DNA from: Viridilinea sp964592425
GTDB taxonomy: Bacteria; Chloroflexota; Chloroflexia; Chloroflexales; Chloroflexaceae
Assembly (NCBI GenBank): GCA_964592425.1
Contig: CAZQCG010000015.1
Location: 36,653-100,652, forward strand
Direction of reading: 5' to 3'
Length of the DNA: 64,000 nucleotides
The notes beneath the pieces were generated by a model. It searched no databases. It was not told the DNA's origin and saw only the letters and a list, made by a program, of their open reading frames with translations. Each line of letters starts with the position of its first letter. Position 1 is the stretch's first letter. Below are positions 8,526-17,662 of this stretch, piece after piece. A program made the translations under genes and the position numbers.

Positions 8526-10538
8526 ATGAGCACATCCCTGCGCCCCCTGATGGTAATCGAGGACGGCGGGCTTGCCGCCCTCGCCCCTGCTGCAACGCGG
8601 GCCACCATGCCCAAAACAAGCGACCCGGCTACCCTCCAGGCCGTGCGTGAAGCCCTGCGTGACCGCATCGGGGCCCAACTGCTCGACCCGGTGGCCCCGG
8701 CGGCTGTGCGTGACCCTGAGGTGCTACGGGTGTTGCGTGCCGAGATTGGCCTGCAAGTTGAACGTGGGCAAGGCCCTTTGCACGGGCTGCCCACCGACGA
8801 GGCAAGTTTATTGCGTCTCTTCCAGGATGCCCTTGGCTGGGGGCCGGCCCAGCCCTACCTCGATGATGAGCGCATCCAGGAGGTCAAGATCATTGGTGAC
8901 CTGATCATGGTTCAGGAGCAGGGGTCCGACTTTACACTCGTCCCTGAGCGCTTCGCCGACCCGCGCCAGGCCCTTGATCGGGCGCTCCTGCTCGCCTCGC
9001 GGCTCAATGTGCCCCTTGACCGCACACGGCCCCAGGATACGTTGCCCCTGGCGCACGGCACACGTATGCACGTTACGATTCCGCCCTGCACCCCTGAAGA
9101 TAGCGCCCTGATCTGTATCCGGCGAGGCCGCCGTAGCGCCTGGGGCCTCGAGCAGATCCTGCGCAACGGGGCCTGCGACGAGCAACTGGCGGCCCTGCTG
9201 CGCCTGCTGGTGCGCGCTGGCTGCTCGTTCCTGATCGCTGGTGAGACCGGCAGTGGCAAGACTGCCCTGCTCGAAGCACTGGTCAACAGTTGGCCCGGTG
9301 AGCCCCATGTGATCACCATTGAGGACAACACCCTCGAGATCAATGTGCGCCACCGTGCCTGGACCCGCGAATTGGTGCAGACCAGTGTCGAGCGCGGGGC
9401 CTTCGGGCGGGCCGCCCGCGAGGTTCTGCGCCAGACCCCTTCACTGGTTGCCCCTGGTGAGACCCGCGCCGAAGAGGCGGGGGCTATTCTTGCCGTCGCC
9501 GTCAGTGGTCATGCCGTGGTGACCACCATTCACGCCCGTTCGGCCCTGCGGGCCATGCAGCGTTTCGCTGACTGTGCTGCTATGCCCGGAGCCTATATTT
9601 ACGAAGGCCGCCGTGATCACGCCCTTGAGGATGCCTGCGACAATTTCCAGGTCGTCATCCATGTCGAAAAGATCGGCGGGCGGCGCTATATTGATGAGAT
9701 CCTGCTGCTTGACGGGGTTGAGTTGACGGCTGAGCGCCCACGCCCGCGCACCCTCCGCCTGGCCTGGGTCGAAGCCCACGCGGGCGAGTTGCGCTGGGCG
9801 ACGGCCGCAACCGTCGAGCAGGATCGGCTCATCTGGCACAGCGCCGAACGAACCCCCGCCGCCCTGGCCCGTCGCCTCGAACTGCTGCGCCTGCAGGCCG
9901 CCGTGCGCGCCGCCCCGACTACCCGTGCGACCGTCAGCGAAGCCCTGAGTCGGGCGGCTGGTGCGATCAGAGCCGCTGACAGTGCCCGGGCTCTGGCTAT
10001 CCTGCGCCGCGCATGGGCTGACCGCCAGGATGAGCGTCTGGTGGCCACTGCCCAGCGAGCGATCGAGCTTGACCTCGCGCTTGCCGAGCGTCTGGCCACG
10101 GAGGCACGCACTGCCGAGGCCAGCATCCGTACCGCCCTTGCTGCCCGGCGCTGGCCCGCAGCCCGTCAGACTTATGCGCAGCTCTCCGCCGATGTGGCCC
10201 TGATGGCGGCGCATCACCCGCCTGGTGGCTGGGAAGCCCTGCTCGCCGCAATCACTGCCGCTGAGCGCCGCGATGCCGCCGCCCGCGAAAGCCTCGCCCG
10301 GGCCCGCGCCGCTCTGGCCCAGAGCCGTGTGCGCGACACGGTTGACCTGCTCGCAGCCTGTGACCCCGCCAGCCTTGCTGCTGAGCTGGCCCGTGAGGTG
10401 CTGTCTACCCGTCATACGGCCCTGGCCGCGCTGCACCAGGCTGGCGAGATCGGGGCCGAAGCCCTGGTGCCGGTAGCAGCAGCCCTGGCAGCCCTTACTC
10501 AGGACGATTCACCAGCCCAGGAGCATCCCTATGCTTGA
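8526..10538 (+). CDS. tadA: TadA/CpaF-type ATPase (second copy) with long helical C-terminal extension
   Basis: A 670-residue protein. The secretion-ATPase core spans about residues 50-410: Walker A GETGSGKTA (about 239-247), Asp box ITIEDNTLEI, a Walker B region LVAPGETRAEEA and His box SGHAVVTTIHA. From about residue 430 to the end there is an Ala/Arg/Glu/Leu-rich, mostly helical segment of some 240 residues that is absent from ordinary TadA and from the first copy here. Three ATGs are in a row; AGGAG ends 6 nt before ATG 8526, which I chose. The stop codon overlaps the start of tadB by 8 nt, so translation is probably coupled. Two intact TadA motors in one locus could mean separate extension/retraction roles or two pilus subtypes (inference). 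Confidence 0.85.
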   Translation: MSTSLRPLMVIEDGGLAALAPAATRATMPKTSDPATLQAVREALRDRIGAQLLDPVAPAAVRDPEVLRVLRAEIGLQVERGQGPLHGLPTDEASLLRLFQDALGWGPAQPYLDDERIQEVKIIGDLIMVQEQGSDFTLVPERFADPRQALDRALLLASRLNVPLDRTRPQDTLPLAHGTRMHVTIPPCTPEDSALICIRRGRRSAWGLEQILRNGACDEQLAALLRLLVRAGCSFLIAGETGSGKTALLEALVNSWPGEPHVITIEDNTLEINVRHRAWTRELVQTSVERGAFGRAAREVLRQTPSLVAPGETRAEEAGAILAVAVSGHAVVTTIHARSALRAMQRFADCAAMPGAYIYEGRRDHALEDACDNFQVVIHVEKIGGRRYIDEILLLDGVELTAERPRPRTLRLAWVEAHAGELRWATAATVEQDRLIWHSAERTPAALARRLELLRLQAAVRAAPTTRATVSEALSRAAGAIRAADSARALAILRRAWADRQDERLVATAQRAIELDLALAERLATEARTAEASIRTALAARRWPAARQTYAQLSADVALMAAHHPPGGWEALLAAITAAERRDAAARESLARARAALAQSRVRDTVDLLAACDPASLAAELAREVLSTRHTALAALHQAGEIGAEALVPVAAALAALTQDDSPAQEHPYA

Positions 10539-11487
10539 ACATGAATTGCCGCTGACCCATCCCGAGACGGCATGGTTGCTCTACGCTGTGACGCCAGCGA
10601 TGGCAGCGGCCGGGCTGATGCTTGGGGCACTACTGGTGCGTTCACAGCTGGCCCTGCTGCTCGTGATTATCCGCACCCGGCACGCCCGCCGCAACCTGGC
10701 CGCCCTGTCGGCGCAGAGTGTGCCCGACCCGGCCCTCTTCTGGTTGCCCGAACCTTTAGCGCCAGCCCGACTCGTCTCGCTGAGTCTGACCCTCACCATC
10801 GGCATTGCTGTTTCCCTGATGCTGATTATCCCCCCTGGCCTGGCCCTCCTGCTTGCCCCCTGCCTGCTGGCCCTATTGCTGCTGCTGGGTGAACGGGTCG
10901 CGCGCAGACGCTACATCAGTGGCCTTGAGCGCGACCTGACCCCCGCCATTGGGCGCTTGAGTGCCCTGCTCAAAGCTGGCCTTGGCTTACGTCCGGCCCT
11001 CGAACGGCTGGTCGGCGACCTGCAGCCCGGCCCCCTGCGTGAGGAGTGGACGTTCCTGGTCGCCCGTCAGGGCGTGCCGATCAATGGCGGCGGCATCGCT
11101 ACCCCACGCCAGGTTATCGCTGCCCTCGCCGACCAGAGTCTCTCGCGCCGCCATGGCGTCCTGCTCAACCACCTCGGGGCCTCGGTGGAGCAGCCCCAGG
11201 AGGTACTGGCCCGCCGGTGTGAGGCCGCCTATACCGCCCTGCAACTCTCCGACCGACGCCGCGACGAGGCCCTGACCGAGTTGGCCCAGATGCGCTACAG
11301 CGGTATGGCTGTCGGCATGGCCGGCATGGTCATGGCCCTCTACCTCACTTGGAGCCAGTGGGATCGCGTTGTGCGCGCCTATAGCAGCCCCCTTGGGGCC
11401 GTCGTTGCGGTGGTCGTCCTTGGAGCCCTGGCCCTGCCGATCTTCGGTGGTATGTTGCTCACCCACGTCGAGGATAGCGAGTATTAG
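10531..11487 (+). CDS. tadB: TadB-like T2SF-domain inner membrane platform protein
   Basis: A 318-residue integral membrane protein. Hydrophobic segments lie at about 12-50, 85-125 and two at the C-terminus (about 255-310). The cytoplasmic central region, GLERDLTPAIGRLSALLKAG followed by LGLRPALERL, matches the type II secretion F domain of TadB. TadB and TadC form the membrane platform on which TadA acts. It overlaps the second tadA by 8 nt. tadC follows after a 128-bp gap that contains an inverted-repeat element, which is unusual because tadB and tadC are normally adjacent. Confidence 0.85.
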   Translation: MLEHELPLTHPETAWLLYAVTPAMAAAGLMLGALLVRSQLALLLVIIRTRHARRNLAALSAQSVPDPALFWLPEPLAPARLVSLSLTLTIGIAVSLMLIIPPGLALLLAPCLLALLLLLGERVARRRYISGLERDLTPAIGRLSALLKAGLGLRPALERLVGDLQPGPLREEWTFLVARQGVPINGGGIATPRQVIAALADQSLSRRHGVLLNHLGASVEQPQEVLARRCEAAYTALQLSDRRRDEALTELAQMRYSGMAVGMAGMVMALYLTWSQWDRVVRAYSSPLGAVVAVVVLGALALPIFGGMLLTHVEDSEY

Positions 11488-11490
11488 CCA

Positions 11491-11588
11491 TGTTTCAAAC
11501 TGGCTTGACAATCTGGGTGACAGCCCCCACAACTCCCACATCGCACGCTGTCGGGTTGTCGTCCAAACGGTCAAGCTGGTTTGAGCCT
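11491..11588. repeat. Dispersed inverted-repeat element, copy A
   Basis: Left arm TCAAACTGGCTTGAC (11495-11509) and right arm GTCAAGCTGGTTTGA (11570-11584) are inverted, with imperfect complementarity continuing inward for about 15 more bases. The reverse complement of its right end matches the left end of copy B (13762-13791) at about 28 of 30 positions. It fills the tadB-tadC gap. It encodes nothing and looks like a REP/MITE-type element. Confidence 0.7.
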
Positions 11589-11615
11589 TGTCTTACCAGC
11601 TAACAGAGGTTCAGT

Positions 11616-12404
11616 ATGTACGATCTCCTGATCACACCAGGGGCACCCTTCTTCGCCGCGAGCCTGGCCGGGGCCTTGCTGGCCTGCCTTGGCGCAACTA
11701 CAATGGCTGGCTCTGGCCGACTGGCCCGCCTGAACCCTTCACGGATTGGCTCGACTGCTGGCCTGGTTGCTGGCCAGACCGCCGGGCTCAGCCTGGCCAT
11801 CTTGCTGATCAGCGCCGCCCTTGCTGGCGGTGCCACAGGCAACTCCCGCAACCTGCTGTTCGGTGCCGCCCTTGCCGCCTACCTCGGGCTAGGTCTGGTA
11901 TTGCCGCGCCAGCCGCAGCAGCGCCGCGAACGTGAGGCCGCTGCCCTGCGTCGCCTCACCCCCGGTTTCGTGGCCTTTGTGCGAGTAGCTCTCGACAGCT
12001 TCGAGGCCCCCGTCGAGATTATGCGGCGCTATGTGCGCCGGCCCGACCCGCGCCTGGCCCCCATGCAGACCCTTGTCGCTGAGGCCCTGGCCCTGGGTGC
12101 CGACCGCCGCCTGCGGCCCTTTGCAGCCCTGGCCCTGGGTGCCCGTGGGCGCGGCTGCCGCGAGCTGGCCGATGTTGCCGAGGCTCTGGCCCAGGCCGAG
12201 GCCGAAGGCGCACGGGCCGAGACCGTGCTTGCCGCCCACCAGGAGACCCTGGCCCTGCTGCTCCAGGGCGAATTTCGGCGCCTGGTACGTCGTCGCACCC
12301 TCTACCTGTTGCTCATGGTCGCCGTCAGCCTCGTCGTCGGTATTCTCTTCAACCTGCTCTATGTGATGACGGCCGGCGGCAGCCTCCTCAGCAGCATGAA
12401 CTGA
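11616..12404 (+). CDS. tadC: TadC-like T2SF-domain inner membrane protein
   Basis: A 262-residue membrane protein. Two hydrophobic segments lie in the first 100 residues and one or two at the C-terminus (TLYLLLMVAVSLVVGILFNL). The cytoplasmic middle, RRLTPGFVAFVRVALDSFEA, is the T2SF-type helical domain that partners TadB. ATG 11616 follows AACAGAGG (8 nt spacing). It is co-directional with tadA and tadB and is probably in the same transcript despite the repeat in between. It is on the short side for TadC, so a minor truncation of the first helix region is possible. Confidence 0.78.
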   Translation: MYDLLITPGAPFFAASLAGALLACLGATTMAGSGRLARLNPSRIGSTAGLVAGQTAGLSLAILLISAALAGGATGNSRNLLFGAALAAYLGLGLVLPRQPQQRREREAAALRRLTPGFVAFVRVALDSFEAPVEIMRRYVRRPDPRLAPMQTLVAEALALGADRRLRPFAALALGARGRGCRELADVAEALAQAEAEGARAETVLAAHQETLALLLQGEFRRLVRRRTLYLLLMVAVSLVVGILFNLLYVMTAGGSLLSSMN

Positions 12405-12440
12405 GTCAATGACGCCATCTTACTCGGAAGGGAGTCACCG

Positions 12441-13745
12441 ATGCGACTTCTGTTACGCTTCCCCCTCACTCTGACTACCCTGTTGATCTTCTGCTTCATT
12501 AGCGCACCGGCAACCCTGCTGGCCGCACCGAGCCAGGCTCTGCGCCCGCCCCTCTTCGAGACCCAGGGAAGGGTGATTAATGAGCCCTTCCTCAGCTACA
12601 TCCAGCAGCATGGCGGGCTGGAGCACTTCGGCGATCCGCTTACCGACGAGTTGATCGACGCTGAGCTTGGCATCCCGGTGCAGTACTTCACCTATGCCCG
12701 CCTTGAGCGCCATGGTGCCCAGATCCAGCTTACGGCCCTCGGACGCCTGCGCGCCCATGGGCGTGAACAAGAGGCTCCCTTCCTCTGGCGTGCGCCCGTC
12801 GAAGCCTTGCCTGAAGGTCGTAGCTACTTCGCTGCCTCCGGCCATACCCTTGACGGGGCCTTCGCCTGGTACCACGCCCAACACGGCGGCGTCGAACTGC
12901 TTGGCTATCCTATCTCTGAAGAGTTTTACGAAAGCCGTCCCGACGGCCAGTCCGTGCTGGTACAGTACTTCGAGCGCGCTCGCCTGGCCTATCAGGTCGG
13001 GGTTGACGGTAACGGGGAGGTGCAGCGCGAGCCCCTGGGGCTCTGGATGGCCCAGATTATCTTTCCCGCGTCGGCCTTTGGCCCGGGCCGCCCCCTGCTG
13101 CCCCTGGCCGAGGTCAGCCTGAACTATCCTGCTGGCAGCAATAGCGGCCACAACATTGAACTGGCGGCTGCGCGGCTCAACGGCCAGATCATCGAGCCCG
13201 GGGCCAACTTCTCTTTCCTCACTGCCCTCGGCGAAGTCTCGGCGCGTAGCGGCTACCGCCCCGGCGCGGCGATTGTCAACGGTGTGGTCGTTGACAATGA
13301 GCCTGGCGGTGGCATCTGCACCGTAGCCACCCTGCTCTACCGGGCGTCCTGGTATGCCGGGCTCCCTGTGCCTGAGCGTGTCGGGCACCGCTATCTGCTT
13401 GCCGCTTTCGCTGATACACCCGGCCTTGATGCAGCCGTCTACACGCCCGGCCAGGATCTGCGCATCCGCAACGACACCGGCGAGCGCCTCTACCTTGTCA
13501 GTCACACCCAGGGCGGCATAGTCAGCCTGATTCTCTGGGGTCGCGGCGACGGGCGACGGGTCGAAGTAGCCCGGCCCGACGTTACCAGGGGCGCGGTGAT
13601 CACCGCCATCAACCGGCGCACCCTGCAACTGCCCGGCTATGATGCGCGTCAGGAGCAGGTGCTCACAACCTACCAGCCCCTACCTGCCACAGCGCCTCCT
13701 GCCGAGAAACCGCCAACTCCGCCAGCGAAGGGGACGGGCCGCTAA
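12441..13745 (+). CDS. Secreted VanW-family protein with LGFP-like N-terminal repeats
   Basis: A 434-residue protein. Signal peptide at about residues 1-29 (LTTLLIFCFISAPATLLAA). The N-terminal half has repeated units built around YIQQHGGLEHFGDPLT and YHAQHGGVELLGYPIS, resembling the cell-wall-associated LGFP/HGG-type repeats common in Chloroflexota exoproteins. The C-terminal half (about 225-400) is a VanW domain with the signature GAAIVNGVVVDNEPGGGICT. VanW's biochemical function is not established; the family is linked to cell-envelope processes. GGAAGGGAG precedes the ATG. It follows tadC by 36 nt, so it may belong to the Tad transcription unit. A second VanW protein is encoded at 21243. 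Confidence 0.85.
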   Translation: MRLLLRFPLTLTTLLIFCFISAPATLLAAPSQALRPPLFETQGRVINEPFLSYIQQHGGLEHFGDPLTDELIDAELGIPVQYFTYARLERHGAQIQLTALGRLRAHGREQEAPFLWRAPVEALPEGRSYFAASGHTLDGAFAWYHAQHGGVELLGYPISEEFYESRPDGQSVLVQYFERARLAYQVGVDGNGEVQREPLGLWMAQIIFPASAFGPGRPLLPLAEVSLNYPAGSNSGHNIELAAARLNGQIIEPGANFSFLTALGEVSARSGYRPGAAIVNGVVVDNEPGGGICTVATLLYRASWYAGLPVPERVGHRYLLAAFADTPGLDAAVYTPGQDLRIRNDTGERLYLVSHTQGGIVSLILWGRGDGRRVEVARPDVTRGAVITAINRRTLQLPGYDARQEQVLTTYQPLPATAPPAEKPPTPPAKGTGR

Positions 13746-13754
13746 GCCTGAGAC

Positions 13755-13890
13755 ATGGTGCAAACCGGCTTGACCGTTTGGGCGACAACCCGACCGCCCG
13801 ACAACCCGCCAGCGTGCGGTGTGGGGGCGGTGGGGGTTGTGGGAGCTGTGGGCAACGGTCAAGCTGGATCGCCCGCTTCTGAAACATGCC
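13755..13890. repeat. Dispersed inverted-repeat element, copy B
   Basis: The left end, from 13762 (AAACCGGCTTGACCGTTT), matches copy A in reverse complement. The right end AACGGTCAAGCTGG (13854-13867) is the inverted partner. The middle is G/C-asymmetric and partly repetitive (GACAACCCG twice near 13784-13807). It lies in the 241-bp gap between the VanW gene and the hybrid kinase, a gap that otherwise shows no gene. Confidence 0.7.
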
Positions 13891-13986
13891 TCACCCTGCA
13901 TTCTGGGTAATGCTCTTCTGTTATGATTCAGGCGAACGGTAACACCGGCTCTGGGTCGGTCGGTCGTGGATCGTAGAGGAAGAGCA

Positions 13987-16900
13987 ATGGCTAACGCGAG
14001 CACCCATCCACCTGATGAGCTTGAGCGGCTGAAGGCGCTGCAGCGCTACCAGATCCTTGACACCCCGCCCGAGGACGATTTCGACGCTGTCACTCAGCTG
14101 GCGGCGTCGATCTGTGAAGTGCCGATGGCAGCGATCGGCCTGCTCGACAAGGATCGGATCTGGGTCAAGGCCCGCTTCGGCCTGACGGTCACCGAAGTGG
14201 ATCGCCACCTCTCTTTCTGCCAACAAGCCATCAAGCAGCCCTCCGAGGTGATGATCGTCCCGGATGCCGCGCGTGATCCCCGCTTCGCCACCCATCCGCT
14301 GGTAGTTGGCGACATTTATATACGATTCTATGCTGGTGCGCCCCTGATCAGTGCCGATGGCTATGCGCTTGGGACGCTCAGCGTTTTTGACCGTGTCAGC
14401 CGCGAGCTTTCGCCGGTACAGATCAATACGCTCAAGGTGCTTGCCCAGCAGGTGGTGATGCATCTCGACCAGCGCCGCCAGATTGTGCTGCTGCGCGAGG
14501 CGGTTGCTGCCCGTGAGCAGAGCGATCAGCACGCCCGTACGCTGATCGCTCGGCTCCAGCGCCAGGCACGCATCCTCTTCCTGCTGGATAAAGTTCGCAC
14601 CAGTCTGGCCCACGAGATCGAGTCGGAGGCCGTCCTGCGCACAGTGGTTGAGTCGAGCGCCAAGCTCTTTGGCTATCCCTTTGTCTCGATCTACCTGCGT
14701 CAGGGTGATCGGCTGATGCTCCAGCACCAGGTTGGTTATAGCCAACCGATCCAGGAGATCGCCCTCAAGCGAGGTGTGCTGGGCTATGTTGGCCGTAGCG
14801 GCAAACCCCTGCTGGTGCCTGATGTGCGCCAGATCCCTGACTATGATGCCGTCGAGCCGGGCGTTATCAGCACAGTTGCCGTGCCGCTGCTCGTCCGTGG
14901 CGAGGTGGTCGGGGTGCTCAGTGTCGAGAGTACCACTCCCGGTGTGCTCAGTCAGGCCGACAGTGATCTGCTTGTTGCCGTCGGTGATCACGCCACTATC
15001 GCGATTGAACGCGCCCGCCTCTATAGCGACCTCCAGCGCACCCTGCGTGAGACGCTCTTGCTTAATCAGGTGACGACCGCCGCCGCCAGCGCCACTGACC
15101 CGATCGGCGTGCTCAACGTGGTTTGCTCTGAACTGGCTCAGGCCCTCAATCTACCCCAGGCTGCCTGCGGGATGCTTGATCCCCAGCGTACCCAACTCCA
15201 GGTAGTGAGTGAGTACTGTGCGCCTGGACGTCCTTCGGGTCTTGGTGCGATCATCCCACTTGAAGGCAACCTGCTGACCGAGGAGGTGATCAACCAGCGG
15301 GCCCCTGTTCAGGTGCCCGATGTGCATAAAGATCCCCGTACCGCTGCTACTGCCGACCTCTTTGAATGCCGTGGCACTGCCGCCGTCTTAGTCGTGCCGC
15401 TCATGGCCCACGACGAGGTGGTCGGTACCATTGAGCTCGACTCGTTGACCCCGCGCATCTTCTCGCTCGAGGAGATCGCTCTGGCCCAGGCCGTCACCTG
15501 GACGGTCGGCCCGGCCCTTGAGAATGTCCAACTCACAGCGACGCTTAAGGCGGAGTTGGCCGAACGGGCCCGCACCGAAGCGGCCCTGCGTGAGGCCAAA
15601 GAATCCGCTGAAGCGGCCACCCGTGCCAAGTCTGAGTTCCTGGCCAATATGAGCCACGAGATCCGCACACCGATGAATGCGGTGATCGGCATGACCGGCC
15701 TGCTGCTCGATACCGAGTTGAACCGTGAGCAGCGTGAGTTCGTCGAGACTATTCGTAATAGCAGCGATGCCTTGCTGACGATCATTAACGATATTCTTGA
15801 CTTCTCGAAGATTGAGTCGGGCAAGCTCGATCTGGAACAGGTGCCCTTCGATCTGCGTGATTGTGTTGAAGCGTCACTTGATCTGGTGGCCGCGCGTGCC
15901 TCAGAAAAGGGCCTTGACCTGGCCTACATGATCGCCCCGGACGTGCCGCATATGCTGATTGGCGATGTGACCCGCATCCGTCAGATCCTGGTGAACCTGC
16001 TCAGTAATGCGGTCAAGTTTACCCATACCGGCGAAGTGGTGCTTGAAGTGCATATGCACGATGAGCTCGAGAAGAATAGCCACATCGTCTTGAGTGTGCG
16101 CGACACCGGCATCGGCATTCCTGCCTCACGCATGGATCGGCTCTTCCGCGCCTTCAGCCAGGTCGATGCCTCAACCACGCGCCAGTATGGCGGTACTGGC
16201 CTCGGCCTGGCGATTAGCCGGCGGCTCTGCGAGTTGATGGGTGGACACATGTGGCTCGAAAGCTATGAAGGTGTTGGTACAACCTTCTTCTTCACCATGA
16301 TCGCCCAGGCGGCCATGTCCCCGCCGCGGATCTACCAGCGCGGCACCGTTCCCCAACTGGCCGGCAAGCGCCTGCTGGTCGTCGATGATAACGAGACCAA
16401 CCGCCAGATCCTCACCCTGCAGGCGGAAGGCTGGGGCATGCGCGTGCGGGCAGCCAGTTCAGGCAGTGAAGCCATAGGCTGGATCCGCCAGGGCGATCCC
16501 TTCGACATCGCCGTGCTTGATATGCAGATGCCCGAGATGGACGGATCCCAGCTTGCCGCTTCGATCCATAGCCAGAATAGCGCCGAGCGACTGCCGCTGG
16601 TGCTGCTTACCTCACTGGGGCGGCGCGAAGAGGATCTGCGCGGTGGCCATTTCGCGGCCAGCCTGGCCAAGCCGGTCAAATCCTCCCAACTCTACGAAGT
16701 GCTGCTTGGCGTGATGGGCGATACAGCCATGCGCCACGCACCGCCCATAATGCCCAATGCCTTTGACTCTTCAATGGCTTCACGCATACCCTTACGCATT
16801 TTGCTGGCCGAAGACAATGTGATCAACCAGCGCGTGGCCCTGAAAACCCTCGAACGGCTCGGCTACCGTGCCGATATTGCCGCCAATGGGCTCGAAGCCA

Positions 16901-17556
16901 TCGACGCTCTGGTGCGCCAACCCTATGATATCGTGCTGATGGATGTGCAGATGCCCGAACTCGATGGCCTTGAAGCCTCGCGGCGCATCTGTCGCGACCT
17001 ACCGCGCCTGCATCGTCCCTACATCGTCGCCATGACTGCCAATGCTATGCAGGGCGACCGTGAGCTCTGCCTGTCGGCTGGTATGGACGACTATATCAGC
17101 AAGCCGGTGCGGGCCGAGGATCTCGTGGCCGCCCTCGAACGCGGCAATGCCAACCTCGCCTCGCGCCAGCAAGAGGCTGCTGGCACCGACCTGATCGGCG
17201 GGGTGGTCGATCGCAACACGCTGGAGGAGATGAAGATCACGGTTGGCGGTGGCGATCCAAGTATCGTCGCTGAGTTGATCGAACTCTTCCTCAGCGAGAC
17301 ACCCAAGCAACTTAGCGACCTGCGCCAGGCCTTGCAGTCCGGGGCGGTGGTTGATGTGGTGCGCGCGGCACACACCCTCAAGGCCAACGCGGCCATCTTC
17401 GGGGCCGAAGCCCTGCGTAAATGCAGCGCCGAGATCGAAGCGACCGCCGGACGCTACGAGCTTGATAATGTGCGCGCACGTCTGCCGGAGCTCTCCGGGG
17501 CGCACGCGGCGGTTACCGCAGCCCTTGAATCACTCCTACCAGCTTATCGCTCCTGA
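13987..17556 (+). CDS. Hybrid sensor histidine kinase, GAFx3-HisKA-HATPase-RECx2-Hpt
   Basis: A 1189-residue phosphorelay protein without obvious membrane helices. It has three GAF-type sensory modules (about residues 20-165, 200-350, 360-520) and a HisKA H-box FLANMSHEIRTPMN with phospho-acceptor H557. An HATPase_c domain follows, with an N-box near LVNLLSNAVKF and G-boxes DTGIGIP and GTGLGLAIS. Then come REC1 (VVDDNETN, D845 in LDMQMPEMDG), REC2 (AEDNVINQ, D986 in LMDVQMPELDG) and a C-terminal Hpt domain with H1129 in RAAHTLKANA. All phosphotransfer residues are present, so a full internal relay is possible. I chose ATG 13987 (AGAGGAAGAG just upstream) over GTG 13966. The next gene is a receiver-TadZ fusion, a plausible phosphotransfer target that would tie the relay to pilus placement (inference). 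Confidence 0.93.
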   Translation: MANASTHPPDELERLKALQRYQILDTPPEDDFDAVTQLAASICEVPMAAIGLLDKDRIWVKARFGLTVTEVDRHLSFCQQAIKQPSEVMIVPDAARDPRFATHPLVVGDIYIRFYAGAPLISADGYALGTLSVFDRVSRELSPVQINTLKVLAQQVVMHLDQRRQIVLLREAVAAREQSDQHARTLIARLQRQARILFLLDKVRTSLAHEIESEAVLRTVVESSAKLFGYPFVSIYLRQGDRLMLQHQVGYSQPIQEIALKRGVLGYVGRSGKPLLVPDVRQIPDYDAVEPGVISTVAVPLLVRGEVVGVLSVESTTPGVLSQADSDLLVAVGDHATIAIERARLYSDLQRTLRETLLLNQVTTAAASATDPIGVLNVVCSELAQALNLPQAACGMLDPQRTQLQVVSEYCAPGRPSGLGAIIPLEGNLLTEEVINQRAPVQVPDVHKDPRTAATADLFECRGTAAVLVVPLMAHDEVVGTIELDSLTPRIFSLEEIALAQAVTWTVGPALENVQLTATLKAELAERARTEAALREAKESAEAATRAKSEFLANMSHEIRTPMNAVIGMTGLLLDTELNREQREFVETIRNSSDALLTIINDILDFSKIESGKLDLEQVPFDLRDCVEASLDLVAARASEKGLDLAYMIAPDVPHMLIGDVTRIRQILVNLLSNAVKFTHTGEVVLEVHMHDELEKNSHIVLSVRDTGIGIPASRMDRLFRAFSQVDASTTRQYGGTGLGLAISRRLCELMGGHMWLESYEGVGTTFFFTMIAQAAMSPPRIYQRGTVPQLAGKRLLVVDDNETNRQILTLQAEGWGMRVRAASSGSEAIGWIRQGDPFDIAVLDMQMPEMDGSQLAASIHSQNSAERLPLVLLTSLGRREEDLRGGHFAASLAKPVKSSQLYEVLLGVMGDTAMRHAPPIMPNAFDSSMASRIPLRILLAEDNVINQRVALKTLERLGYRADIAANGLEAIDALVRQPYDIVLMDVQMPELDGLEASRRICRDLPRLHRPYIVAMTANAMQGDRELCLSAGMDDYISKPVRAEDLVAALERGNANLASRQQEAAGTDLIGGVVDRNTLEEMKITVGGGDPSIVAELIELFLSETPKQLSDLRQALQSGAVVDVVRAAHTLKANAAIFGAEALRKCSAEIEATAGRYELDNVRARLPELSGAHAAVTAALESLLPAYRS

Positions 17557-17662
17557 AAGGTAGTACAATTTTCGTAGTGATCTACCGTTGACTCGTTTGA
17601 AGGGTGCCTGTTGTGTAATCCCTCGTCGCGTAAGCGCAGGGCCAGTTGACTGGTTAATGGCT

